This document shows positions 1 to 8,318 of a DNA stretch of 64,000 nucleotides, piece after piece; position 1 is the first letter of the stretch; every line of letters starts with the position of its first letter. Location: the NCBI GenBank assembly GCA_023388055.1, contig JAEWGW010000020.1, positions 124,001 to 188,000 of the forward strand, written 5' to 3'. Position numbers and translations under genes: made by a program. Origin of the DNA: Bacillota bacterium. Its GTDB lineage: Bacteria; Bacillota; Bacilli; Paenibacillales; NBRC-103111. A model generated the notes under the pieces. It was not told the origin of the DNA. It saw only the letters and a program-made list of their open reading frames with translations, and made no database searches.

Positions 1-767
1 GGCGCGGGCTTATCCTCAATATAATCCTCCAGCCGGATGGTGGTGTCTCCTTCGATCCGCCCCCCTTCCCGAAGGCCCAGCATCGCAGACAAGCCGAAGT
101 AGCGGCTGCCCTGACGGCAGGCCTCCGCCACCCATTCACGGCCGCGGAAGAAGGCCCGGGTCACATCCCACGGATCATAGGGATCCACCCAGCCGGCGTC
201 CAGGTTGTCATACCCCAGTACACCGTCCTGCAGTCCACGGGGAATATAGGAATAATTATGGTAAATGCCGTCCAGCTCCCGGCCGTACCGGAGTGTGCCT
301 CCGGCCATACGGACGATACTGCCGTTTCCCGTACAATCCACCGTAACCTTGGCCTCAATCCGCAGCTGCCCCCAAGGGGATGCGGCTGTAACGCCGGACA
401 CGGTTGGACCGGACATGGTGACGCCATTTACCACTGAATTTAAAAACACCTGCACCCCCCGTTCCGCACACAGAGCGCTCAGTGCAGCCCGTTTGGCCTC
501 CGGATGAAAACCCTTGGTTTTCCCTCCAAACACCTTGGCAATTTCTTCTGTCCGGCGGTCTACCAGCTCCTGAAGCCCACCCGGCGAGCCATAATAGTAC
601 CGGTGGATGCCTCCTCTTGTAGCCACACCGCCTAATGCGCTGTCACTCTCAACAAGCACTACCCGGGCGCCTTCCTCCGCAGCAGCCAGGGCAGCCAGAC
701 AGCCCGCCGTGCCTCCTCCCGCCACCAGAACATCTGTTTCTATGCATTGCGGTTGGTTAGGCTTCAT
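1..767 (-). CDS. FAD-dependent oxidoreductase, C-terminus cut by window edge
   Basis: The visible 255 residues begin with a dinucleotide-binding fold: after TDVLVAGGGTAGCLAALAAA (a GxGxxG-type motif at about residues 12-30) comes an acidic residue ending the second strand (VVLVES), as expected for FAD binding. Further on, GGVATRGGIHRYYYG and VTVDCTGNGSIVRMAGG resemble the FAD-dependent oxidoreductase family (PF12831 type) often found in polysaccharide loci of Paenibacillus and Bacteroidetes. The substrate is unknown; a sugar, uronate or sugar-alcohol oxidation is an inference from context. No signal peptide is seen, so it should be cytoplasmic. The ATG overlaps the stop of the upstream mannosidase gene by 4 bp (ATGA), which implies translational coupling. 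The C-terminal part lies outside the window, so completeness cannot be judged. Confidence 0.82.
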   Translation of the reverse strand, partial: MKPNQPQCIETDVLVAGGGTAGCLAALAAAEEGARVVLVESDSALGGVATRGGIHRYYYGSPGGLQELVDRRTEEIAKVFGGKTKGFHPEAKRAALSALCAERGVQVFLNSVVNGVTMSGPTVSGVTAASPWGQLRIEAKVTVDCTGNGSIVRMAGGTLRYGRELDGIYHNYSYIPRGLQDGVLGYDNLDAGWVDPYDPWDVTRAFFRGREWVAEACRQGSRYFGLSAMLGLREGGRIEGDTTIRLEDYIEDKPA

Positions 768-3700
768 TCCCCTTCCCCCTTCAGGCGGAGCAGGAAGGTT
801 TTGATCTCATACGGCTTTATATGAAACTCGAAGGGACCGGCCTGCTCCTCACCGTCCGGCTGCTCCATCAGATTCGTCTCCTGCCAAGAGACTAAATCAC
901 CGGCAGTACGGACTGTAACCTGTCCCCGGCGTCCCGCAAACTCATGCAGGCGGAGAATAACTCCGGTTCCGTCCTCGGCGGCTTTAACCGCATCGACCCA
1001 CACATGGTCCGCAGATAAGGTGATGAAGGAACCCGCTTCTCCTTCCGGCAATCCGGCGGTTGCTCTCATGGGACAGTTCAAGTCCCATGCCTCTTGGACC
1101 GTACCTCCCATAAGCCAATCCCCCTCATGGGGCAAAAGCGAATACGTAAACTGATGCTCTCCCTGATCCGCATGTGGATCGGGATAGGTGGCGGACTTAA
1201 TCAGACTAATGCGCAGCACGTTTTCCTTTACATCGTAGCCGTATTTGCAATCGTTCAGAAGACTGACGCCGTAGCCGCGTTCAGACAGGTCTACCCACTG
1301 GTGGCCCACATTTTCGAACCGGGCATAATCCCAGCTGGTGTTCCAGTGGGTCGGCCGTTTCACATTGCCGAACTGGACATCATACGTCGCCTCCGTCGCA
1401 CGGATATCCACGGGAAAGGCCGCCTTCAGCAGCTGATGCTGCTCCCGCCAGTCCGCCGTCGTGCGGAAATCCATCCGGCGGCTGCCGGCATACACCACCA
1501 GCTCCTGGCGGATCACGGAATCCATATAGCGCCATTCGAAGGTTACCACAGCCCGCAGGGGACCGGCCTCTTGCAGACGGACAGACCGCAGCTCCGTAAC
1601 TGTCCGGCATTTCTCCTGGTAGAACAGATCAATATTCCAGGCATCGAACTGCATGGGCTTATCCTCAAATACCTGGAGCAGGTTGCCGCAAGCGCCGGGG
1701 GCCAACACTTCTCTGCCCAGCTTACGGTCATAGATACGGGTGAGCTGCCCCGCTTCGTTCCACTCCAACAGATGATAAGGCGTTTCCAGGCTTATACCGG
1801 TATAGGTGAAGGGAAGGCTGCCTGCCTCCACTGCCCTCCCCTCCGGCTCATACCAGATGGGCAATAATCCGCAGGAGGGGGCATCCGGCACCTCCACCAG
1901 CCAGCCCTCCGGCGTCTGTTGGGCTTGTAAAGGGGAATGGTCGGACCGTCTCCAGCAGCCGGCGGTTTGACCATCCCCAGCCGCGATGGTTACCAGCCCC
2001 GAACGGTTCCAGGAGCCACTGTTCAGAATTGTATAACCCTTGGCCGTATCCCGGCCGCTATCGCCAAAACCTGATGCTGTACCGCTGCTTAACAAAGCCG
2101 CCTCCGTTTCCCGCTTTACCAGCTCCAGCAGCTGCGCCGCTTCCGCATATTCCTCCTTGGCATCCTCGTACACCTCGGCGATGGAGGAGCCGGGAATAAT
2201 ATCATGGAACTGGTTGCGCAGCACGATTTTCCAGACCTGATTTAACTGCTCCTGAACTCGCCTGATAGATACCGCAGGGTTTAATAGTCCCGCCCATACC
2301 GACCACAGCTCCGTTTCCCGCAGAGACAGCTCAAACTGCCGGTTGACTTTTTTGATGAAGGCCTGGCTGGTGTAGGTGCCCCGGTGATTCTCCAGATACA
2401 ATTCCCCGTCCCAGACATGGACATATTGATCCGTGGTCGCCGCCTTTTCCTCCAGTTCCCGGAAGAAGGTGTCCGCCCGGCCTGTTACCGCCTTGGGCAA
2501 GCCCGGCATCCGGTCCAGTCTGCGGCGCATCTCCAGCATATCCCGGTTGACGCCGCCGCCCCCGTCCCCGAAGCCGTAGCAGAGCAGGAGCTCCTCGTTC
2601 CAGGCTTTATCCCGGTAATTCCGCCAGATGCCGGTCAGCGTCTCAGGCACCACATAGCCGTTATAGGTGTAGTAGGTTTCGTGGGGAAATTCAATTTCAG
2701 GCGTCGTTATAAAATGGGTCAGCACCTCCGAGCCGTCCATTCCCCTCCAGACGAAGGAGTCATGGGGCATCCGGTTGTACTGGCTCCAGCTGATTTTCGT
2801 AGTCATAAAGGAGGTGATGCCCGATTTGCGGAGAATCTGCGGCAGAGCCCAGCTGTACCCGAACACATCGGGCAGCCACAGATACTTGCATTCCGCGCCG
2901 AATTCCTCCCGGAAGAAACGGGTGCCGAAGAGCAGCTGCCGCACCAGAGATTCCCCGGAGGTCAGATTACAATCCGCCTCCAGCCACATGGCTCCGCCGG
3001 CCTCCCAACGCCCCTCCCGGATGCGTTCACAGATCTGGGCGTACAGCTCCGGATAGTCGGTTTTGATATATTCATACAATTGGGGCTGGGTTTGCAAAAA
3101 GAAATATTCCGGATATTCCTCCATCAGGCGCAGCACCGTGGAAAAGGAGCGTGCCGCTTTTTCCCGGGTATGCCGCAGCCGCCACAGCCAGGCCACATCA
3201 ATATGGGTATGCCCGATACAGCGCACAGTAACAGGATGGTTGGCGGGAAGAAGCTCTAAGCCTTCCCGCAGTGCCGCCGCTGCTTCCGATACGGAGCTGT
3301 AATAGGCGTCCGAGCCGGGTTTGGACCAGTCCACCTTGTTCAGTGAACGGTTCAGCAAAGCCAGCAATGTTTGCCTGTCGGGTGTCGTATCCGGCAGCAC
3401 AGCTACAGTCTCCCGGACAGCCCGCGCCGTATAATACAGATCGTCAGAAGCCGCATGAAGGAAGCTGAGCTCCGCCCGTTTGATCTCATGAATCTGAAGC
3501 TGTGGCACACCTCCGCCCTCCAGGCCGGACCACAGCCGGAAAATAAGCTGTGCAGGTTGTCCCGCCAGCTCATCCAGGAATACCTCCTGGTGATTGCTGT
3601 CCACGCCTTGCAGCGGGCGGCCATTCAGAAACAGCAGGGATTCGAAGCCCTGGCTGTTGCCGTGATGGGTCCTCCCGAAATCGAACCGCCCCACCAGACG

Positions 3701-3940
3701 GTGCTCCGCCTTTTGCTCAGGCAGCAGCGCCTCCACTTTTAGCCAAACATAACGGTCTCTTCCGCTCCATCGCTCTCCGAGCTGTAAGGTTTCCCAGGTA
3801 TACTCGGCAGGAGGCACGGCAGCTATTTCCCCGTGTTCATCCGGCAGCATCTCCAGTACCTCAAAACGGGTGATGTTCCGGTAGCGCAGTTCTCCGATTT
3901 CGGCAATACGCTGCTTCAATTTCTCCTCAGTCCAAAACAT
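764..3940 (-). CDS. Glycoside hydrolase family 38 alpha-mannosidase
   Basis: A 1058-residue enzyme that should remove alpha-linked mannose from the non-reducing end of oligosaccharides. The GH38 N-terminal catalytic domain is recognisable from HTHIDVAWLW at residues 244-253 (zinc-binding His and Asp) and EADCNLTSGESLVRQ at 321-335, where D323 matches the family nucleophile. The helical mid-domain and the C-terminal beta domain follow. Length fits bacterial GH38 enzymes. No signal peptide, so it is probably cytoplasmic and acts on imported oligosaccharides. An in-frame GTG/ATG extension to 4003 exists, but the ATG at 3940 is preceded by AGAGGAGGTCC at ideal distance and starts with the conserved FWTEEKL region. 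The start overlaps the upstream lyase gene by 14 bp and the stop overlaps the oxidoreductase gene by 4 bp. Confidence 0.92.
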   Translation of the reverse strand: MFWTEEKLKQRIAEIGELRYRNITRFEVLEMLPDEHGEIAAVPPAEYTWETLQLGERWSGRDRYVWLKVEALLPEQKAEHRLVGRFDFGRTHHGNSQGFESLLFLNGRPLQGVDSNHQEVFLDELAGQPAQLIFRLWSGLEGGGVPQLQIHEIKRAELSFLHAASDDLYYTARAVRETVAVLPDTTPDRQTLLALLNRSLNKVDWSKPGSDAYYSSVSEAAAALREGLELLPANHPVTVRCIGHTHIDVAWLWRLRHTREKAARSFSTVLRLMEEYPEYFFLQTQPQLYEYIKTDYPELYAQICERIREGRWEAGGAMWLEADCNLTSGESLVRQLLFGTRFFREEFGAECKYLWLPDVFGYSWALPQILRKSGITSFMTTKISWSQYNRMPHDSFVWRGMDGSEVLTHFITTPEIEFPHETYYTYNGYVVPETLTGIWRNYRDKAWNEELLLCYGFGDGGGGVNRDMLEMRRRLDRMPGLPKAVTGRADTFFRELEEKAATTDQYVHVWDGELYLENHRGTYTSQAFIKKVNRQFELSLRETELWSVWAGLLNPAVSIRRVQEQLNQVWKIVLRNQFHDIIPGSSIAEVYEDAKEEYAEAAQLLELVKRETEAALLSSGTASGFGDSGRDTAKGYTILNSGSWNRSGLVTIAAGDGQTAGCWRRSDHSPLQAQQTPEGWLVEVPDAPSCGLLPIWYEPEGRAVEAGSLPFTYTGISLETPYHLLEWNEAGQLTRIYDRKLGREVLAPGACGNLLQVFEDKPMQFDAWNIDLFYQEKCRTVTELRSVRLQEAGPLRAVVTFEWRYMDSVIRQELVVYAGSRRMDFRTTADWREQHQLLKAAFPVDIRATEATYDVQFGNVKRPTHWNTSWDYARFENVGHQWVDLSERGYGVSLLNDCKYGYDVKENVLRISLIKSATYPDPHADQGEHQFTYSLLPHEGDWLMGGTVQEAWDLNCPMRATAGLPEGEAGSFITLSADHVWVDAVKAAEDGTGVILRLHEFAGRRGQVTVRTAGDLVSWQETNLMEQPDGEEQAGPFEFHIKPYEIKTFLLRLKGEGE

Positions 3941-6251
3941 GGCGGACCTCCTCTGCCGGGTTAGGCGTGTGATTATGTGGCGATTCCAGCCGGATGTGGT
4001 CATGGCCTTGCTTCATCTGCCGTTTCCAGAGTCCGGATAGGTGGTCCTTCAGAAATCCATTGTCCTTAAGCGTGTTCTCATCTACTTCTCCGCAGGCAAA
4101 GTAACACCATGCATCCGCCGTCAGGCTGGTCCGAATGGCAAGACCATCCCGGTAATCGATATAGGCGTCCGCCTTCAACAACGAGCTGAACTGGCAACTC
4201 CCGCCGCTTTTCCAATAGCTGCCGTTATGCAGGGTGATCCGCTCCAGCTTCCCTTCCGGACTGTAGAGCGCCGTACTCAGGAAGGCATCGGTTTCGATTC
4301 CGGCGAAGCTCCCGTGGGCATTGTCATGCATCACCCGGCCATCGGCATGGAGATTACACAGCACCAGCAGCCCCCGTCCATCGGGATACATCAGCCGGAT
4401 GGTTTGAAACTGGTCATCAGCACGTTTTTCCACCGTTACGGCAGGTGCAAGGGGCAGGGTAAACAACGTCATAAACTTGATCCTGCGGTTTTCTCCTTCG
4501 GCGCAGACCTTCATATATTCCGCTTCGGGAAAAATATCCTCCTGATCTGTCCCCCGGTGGGATGCGGTGGAATAACCGTTTTCACGGATGTATTGTTTGG
4601 TCTCGGGATAAAGATGGCGTACGGACAGCTTGCCGCTTTCGTTGGCTGTGGCAGCGTTTGGGCTAATATGAAGGGTTTCCCCGTTCAATTCGGCCGTGCC
4701 GTTGTAATGAAGCAGCCATTGAAAGCCTCCCTCACGGTTGGCAAACAGGTCGTCTACCAGAATCAGATATCCGTCCAGCAGGAGAAAATGCCGGTAAAAG
4801 CGGTGATACAGGTGCATGTACGGTCCCGTACAATCCGCCAGCAGGTAGCGGTAATCCGGGGCGTCCAGAGAAGCGGGAAGTCTTCCTTCGAATTTAGTCC
4901 CGAAATCAATCATGTCCGGGGGCTGGCCCTCTCCATCAAGCAGCACCACATTATGCGCGACAGATTGGCGGTAATAGGCATTGTACAGGGGTTTGGAATA
5001 GATGCAATAGCCTGAATCCATAACCCATTCCCGGCCGCCGCTGACGAGTACAAAGGTGCCGACATCCAGGTGGTTATGGTTCCAGCTTTCCCCGGTTTTG
5101 ACCGCCAGAAGGGTGCCGCCATCCTCCGTCGCTTTTTCATCCCGGATCATGCCGTAGCCGCTGTGGGCCAATATGGAGACACCGGACCGGTGCTCCGGGA
5201 GCCTGGGTTCCATGTGTTCGGGATAATAATACAGCTCCAGCGGTCCCGCCGGGAATTCCAGATTGGCCAGAAAAAAATCCAGCAAATCCCCTCTGCCGCA
5301 TTCCTCCGCCAGCCGCAGCCACACATGCCCATTGCCGTTGCGGGCTCCCGAATCGCCGAAGGTGAAGCTGTGCAGCTTCCCGTCCAGATGGAATACCGTC
5401 TCCAGATAAGCGTCCGGAATACGGCTGAGGAGCGGCTGGACAAACAGGCTGGTATCTCCCGTTGTGCGCCGGTACAGATCCTCAAACACCATAAAGCTGC
5501 CCAGAGCGTAATCCAGATAGCTCATGGTTTCGATATAATCGCCGTCGGGACCGAAGTTGGCCTTTTTGTTCTGCAGCACATTGCCAGGGTACGCAAACCA
5601 TTCCCGCAATCCCTCCACAATGGTATGCAGCAGCGACGTATATCCCTTCACCTTGCCGCCCAGAGTCAACAAAACCATCCCGGCTCCGGATACACAAACA
5701 CTCCACCAGTTATGGCCCATGGTATCCAAGGCATGAATTTTGCGGGTGGGGTCCAGCCAGTCTGTATACAAGGGGAGAAAGGCTTTATTATACAGCTGGT
5801 CCTCGATGGTACACTGCTCTTCCACGGTTAACGTATCCCGGATGCAGTCGTAAGCCAGGGATAGATGAAGTCCGATATCCGCTGTCCAAAGATCGGAGGC
5901 CCTTCCTGACCCGGTCTGGTACAGCCAGGATTCTTCCTGGCAGATCAGGAGAAGCAGCTCATTGATCCCCCGAGCCAGCTCCCTCCCGCCGTTCATCCGG
6001 TACAAAAAAGCCAGATGATGTGCCCGTTTGGCCTGCTCCCGGATATAGTTGCCCAAGGTAAAACGTTTGTTGCCGCCGAACTGCCGGACCCTGTCCTGCA
6101 TATCCTTCTGAGTGCGCGCTACCTCCTGCACCTCATTGCTGCCAAAACCGGCTGATTCGGCCTCCAGCTTGCACCAGCCTTTTTCGACGAGAGGATTCGT
6201 TCGGATTTGCCTGCGTATGGTTTCCAATTTCTGATCCTCATAAAACACCAT
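3927..6251 (-). CDS. Heparinase II/III-like polysaccharide lyase
   Basis: A 774-residue protein with the two-part layout of heparinase II/III lyases: an alpha/alpha toroid (about 1-350, including GHNWWSV at 180-185 and YLDYALG near 245) and a beta-sandwich lyase domain. The latter is marked by ESWNHNHLDVGTFVLVSGGREWVMDSG at about 388-414, with H392/H394 and D396 in the family metal- or substrate-binding position, and SVAHNVVLLDG at 430-440. The family cleaves uronic-acid-containing polysaccharides by beta-elimination. No signal peptide is visible, so cleavage of imported oligosaccharides is likelier than extracellular attack. The ATG at 6251 has GCAGGAGGGAG upstream. It lies 75 bp downstream of the SLH gene and overlaps the mannosidase gene, so these form an operon. 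The exact substrate cannot be read from sequence. Confidence 0.88.
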   Translation of the reverse strand: MVFYEDQKLETIRRQIRTNPLVEKGWCKLEAESAGFGSNEVQEVARTQKDMQDRVRQFGGNKRFTLGNYIREQAKRAHHLAFLYRMNGGRELARGINELLLLICQEESWLYQTGSGRASDLWTADIGLHLSLAYDCIRDTLTVEEQCTIEDQLYNKAFLPLYTDWLDPTRKIHALDTMGHNWWSVCVSGAGMVLLTLGGKVKGYTSLLHTIVEGLREWFAYPGNVLQNKKANFGPDGDYIETMSYLDYALGSFMVFEDLYRRTTGDTSLFVQPLLSRIPDAYLETVFHLDGKLHSFTFGDSGARNGNGHVWLRLAEECGRGDLLDFFLANLEFPAGPLELYYYPEHMEPRLPEHRSGVSILAHSGYGMIRDEKATEDGGTLLAVKTGESWNHNHLDVGTFVLVSGGREWVMDSGYCIYSKPLYNAYYRQSVAHNVVLLDGEGQPPDMIDFGTKFEGRLPASLDAPDYRYLLADCTGPYMHLYHRFYRHFLLLDGYLILVDDLFANREGGFQWLLHYNGTAELNGETLHISPNAATANESGKLSVRHLYPETKQYIRENGYSTASHRGTDQEDIFPEAEYMKVCAEGENRRIKFMTLFTLPLAPAVTVEKRADDQFQTIRLMYPDGRGLLVLCNLHADGRVMHDNAHGSFAGIETDAFLSTALYSPEGKLERITLHNGSYWKSGGSCQFSSLLKADAYIDYRDGLAIRTSLTADAWCYFACGEVDENTLKDNGFLKDHLSGLWKRQMKQGHDHIRLESPHNHTPNPAEEVRHVLD

Positions 6252-6326
6252 GGTTGCTCTCCCTCCTGCAAACGGATTGGACCGGGAGTACGGCGGTAAT
6301 TTACGCTGCCTCCGGCCCTTCCTTAT

Positions 6327-7991
6327 CTATGATTCCGGCTGGAGCCGGATTAGGAGCCGGTGAATCAGGGCCGCAGCCTCCGCCCGGGTGGTGGACCGAA
6401 GAGGCTCCAGCTGTCCGCCTGTTCCTTGTACTACATCAAGCGCTGCGAGTCGACTGATGCTTTCTTGGGCATAAGGCGCTACTTGCATGTGGTCGGAAAA
6501 GCTGTTCAGCGGTGCAAGTGGGGATGAAGGCAGGGTTCCAGCGGCGCGAATAATGCGGTCCGCCAGCACCATCATATCCTGCCGGGTGATGGCTGCCTCG
6601 GGATGGAAGTTTTGGCCGTCGCCTCCTGCAATACCCAGGCTTTTGGCCGTGGCCACCGCATCGTAATAGTAAGCTTCCGGAGGGACATCCGGGAAGGCTT
6701 CGTACGGTTGTTCGTTCTTGACAGGCTCGAAGGCTCTCATCAAGAGAAGGACATAATCCCCACGGGTCACGGTCCGGTCCGGCGCAAACTCCCGCTCCGA
6801 TACTCCTTGTATCACTCCGCGGGCAGCCAATGCTGCAACCGGACTTGTCGCCCACTGCGCGTTGTCCATATCCGTGAAGAATTGCGGTGAGTACGCGGCT
6901 GCAAAAACGCCAAAGCTTGAGGAGCGGAAGATGATGGAGCCGGAGGAGGGAGCATATCTACTGTTAATAATCGGCTTTATTATGTTCTCCTGCTTCAAGG
7001 ACCAGACAACCAGTGCTTCCATGTTGTTGCGCTCTGTCTGGGTGGGGCTATAGGGTAGCTCTACGGTTATTCCATTTCTGCCGGAAGTGGCGTTTACAAG
7101 GTGGCCATCGCGTTTCAGCCTAACCTCCACCATGGGTTTGCTCCGTATCGCCTCCAGTTGGCTGGCCATTGTGATAGCTCCAGGTGCAGTAGAAAGACGG
7201 TTCACGAACAAGGAAATATGTGTGATTCCTTCAGGCGAATTTCCAGTCAGCTCCCCAACGGGAATTCGCACCTTGGCAAAGGAGGTATGGAGCTCCACCC
7301 GCGTATCTGCCGGCCAGTAGGTTAACGTCTGTGCCGGCAAAATAGCCTCAACTCCTGTAGTGCCTTCCGGCAATATAGGCTCCAGGCTGATGGCCCGGGG
7401 GTGAAGCGCTTTGGCTTGCTCCAATGCTTCCGCAGGAATCACTAGTTGAGCCAGTCCGGCTGCGTTCGGTTGCTCCGGCTTGAGGCTCAGCACAGCTGTA
7501 CCGTCTGGAAGCTGCTTGAGAGAAGCTGTTGGGGCAGGCTCTGACGGTTCGGGTGTTGGTGGCGGTTCCTCCGGCTCCTCTTCCACCGGGTAGTCCTGGC
7601 CGGTTTGCCGCTCTACCACCTGAAACACCGCTTCCGCCCGGTAATTACCGGAGCCTGCCAGGATGGTGTAAGCGCCATAAGGCACATCAGCAGGAAGCGT
7701 CAGCGGGAGTCCGGCGGCAAAATGGTCTTGGGAAACCATACTTGTCCAGAGGAGCGTTTGGTTGGGGCGGAGAACCTGAACCACAATCCGGGAGAGACTG
7801 GTGCTGCCCCGGATGGCAATTGTATCCCCTGGATACCGGGAACCCGGCGATTCCAGGGTGACGGCGTGGGCAACAGTCAATTCCGGGATATCCGTTGAGT
7901 TTGGCTGAGTGGAAGCCGGGTTGGCAGAAACAGGGACAACTGAGGTCAACATGGCTGCAAAAACCACAGCTCCGATAAGAAATCCGCGCAC
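6327..7991 (-). CDS. Secreted protein with three S-layer homology domains
   Basis: A 554-residue exported protein. Residues 1-23 form a signal peptide ending VSANP. An N-terminal beta domain (about 35-126) is followed by a Pro/Glu/Thr linker at 138-158, a second beta region (160-365) of the type common in Paenibacillus surface proteins, and three SLH repeats at about 371-430, 432-485 and 497-550 (FTDMDNAQWATSPVAALAARG, FPDVPPEAYYYDAV, FSDHMQVAPYAQESI). SLH domains bind pyruvylated secondary cell-wall polymer, so the protein is anchored on the cell surface. In this locus it may present or organise polysaccharide degradation, but it has no recognisable enzyme domain. The start is GTG, with GAGGGGAGGGG upstream. 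The repeat-rich gap 7992-8318 separates it from the giant secreted protein. Confidence 0.85.
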   Translation of the reverse strand: MRGFLIGAVVFAAMLTSVVPVSANPASTQPNSTDIPELTVAHAVTLESPGSRYPGDTIAIRGSTSLSRIVVQVLRPNQTLLWTSMVSQDHFAAGLPLTLPADVPYGAYTILAGSGNYRAEAVFQVVERQTGQDYPVEEEPEEPPPTPEPSEPAPTASLKQLPDGTAVLSLKPEQPNAAGLAQLVIPAEALEQAKALHPRAISLEPILPEGTTGVEAILPAQTLTYWPADTRVELHTSFAKVRIPVGELTGNSPEGITHISLFVNRLSTAPGAITMASQLEAIRSKPMVEVRLKRDGHLVNATSGRNGITVELPYSPTQTERNNMEALVVWSLKQENIIKPIINSRYAPSSGSIIFRSSSFGVFAAAYSPQFFTDMDNAQWATSPVAALAARGVIQGVSEREFAPDRTVTRGDYVLLLMRAFEPVKNEQPYEAFPDVPPEAYYYDAVATAKSLGIAGGDGQNFHPEAAITRQDMMVLADRIIRAAGTLPSSPLAPLNSFSDHMQVAPYAQESISRLAALDVVQGTGGQLEPLRSTTRAEAAALIHRLLIRLQPES

Positions 7992-8056
7992 TCTTTCCCC
8001 TCCCCTCTTGTGTGGAATATGCTAACTTATTACTAGCGCTAACTGGTCGGGAACCG

Positions 8057-8290
8057 CTAACGGAACTCACAAGCGCTTAGAGGCCCAAAATGCACACTTC
8101 AAATTTCTTACGGAACTGAGAAGCCCTTAGCGCACCAAAATCCAGCATTCAAGAGCAAATTTGTGTTTTAAGAGCGTCTCAGTTCCGTTACGCATCACAA
8201 CGCGCCGAATTCATTGTCTAAGCGTCGTATAGTTCCGTTACAGTTCTCCCGCTAATGCCCACATCACTGATCTGTTACAGTTCTCCCACA
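8057..8290. repeat. Head-to-head intergenic repeats, 50-bp spacing
   Basis: This fills most of the 327-bp gap 7992-8318. Two direct units begin at 8057 (CTAACGGAACTCACAAGCGC) and 8107 (CTTACGGAACTGAGAAGCCC); two inverted units end in CCGTTAC at 8185-8191 and 8235-8241. Starts are 50 bp apart on each side. The inverted units read TAACGGAACTGAGACGCTCT and TAACGGAACTATACGACGCT on the minus strand. A further duplication, GTTACAGTTCTCCC, occurs at 8237 and 8274 (37-bp period). The whole block could fold as a large hairpin. No open reading frame is supported. Related units occur at 20102 and 48627. It may act as a transcript end or stabiliser for the 5.5-kb gene upstream; that is inference. Confidence 0.8.
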
Positions 8291-8318
8291 CATGTCCGCA
8301 ACTGCTGATTTATTAATT

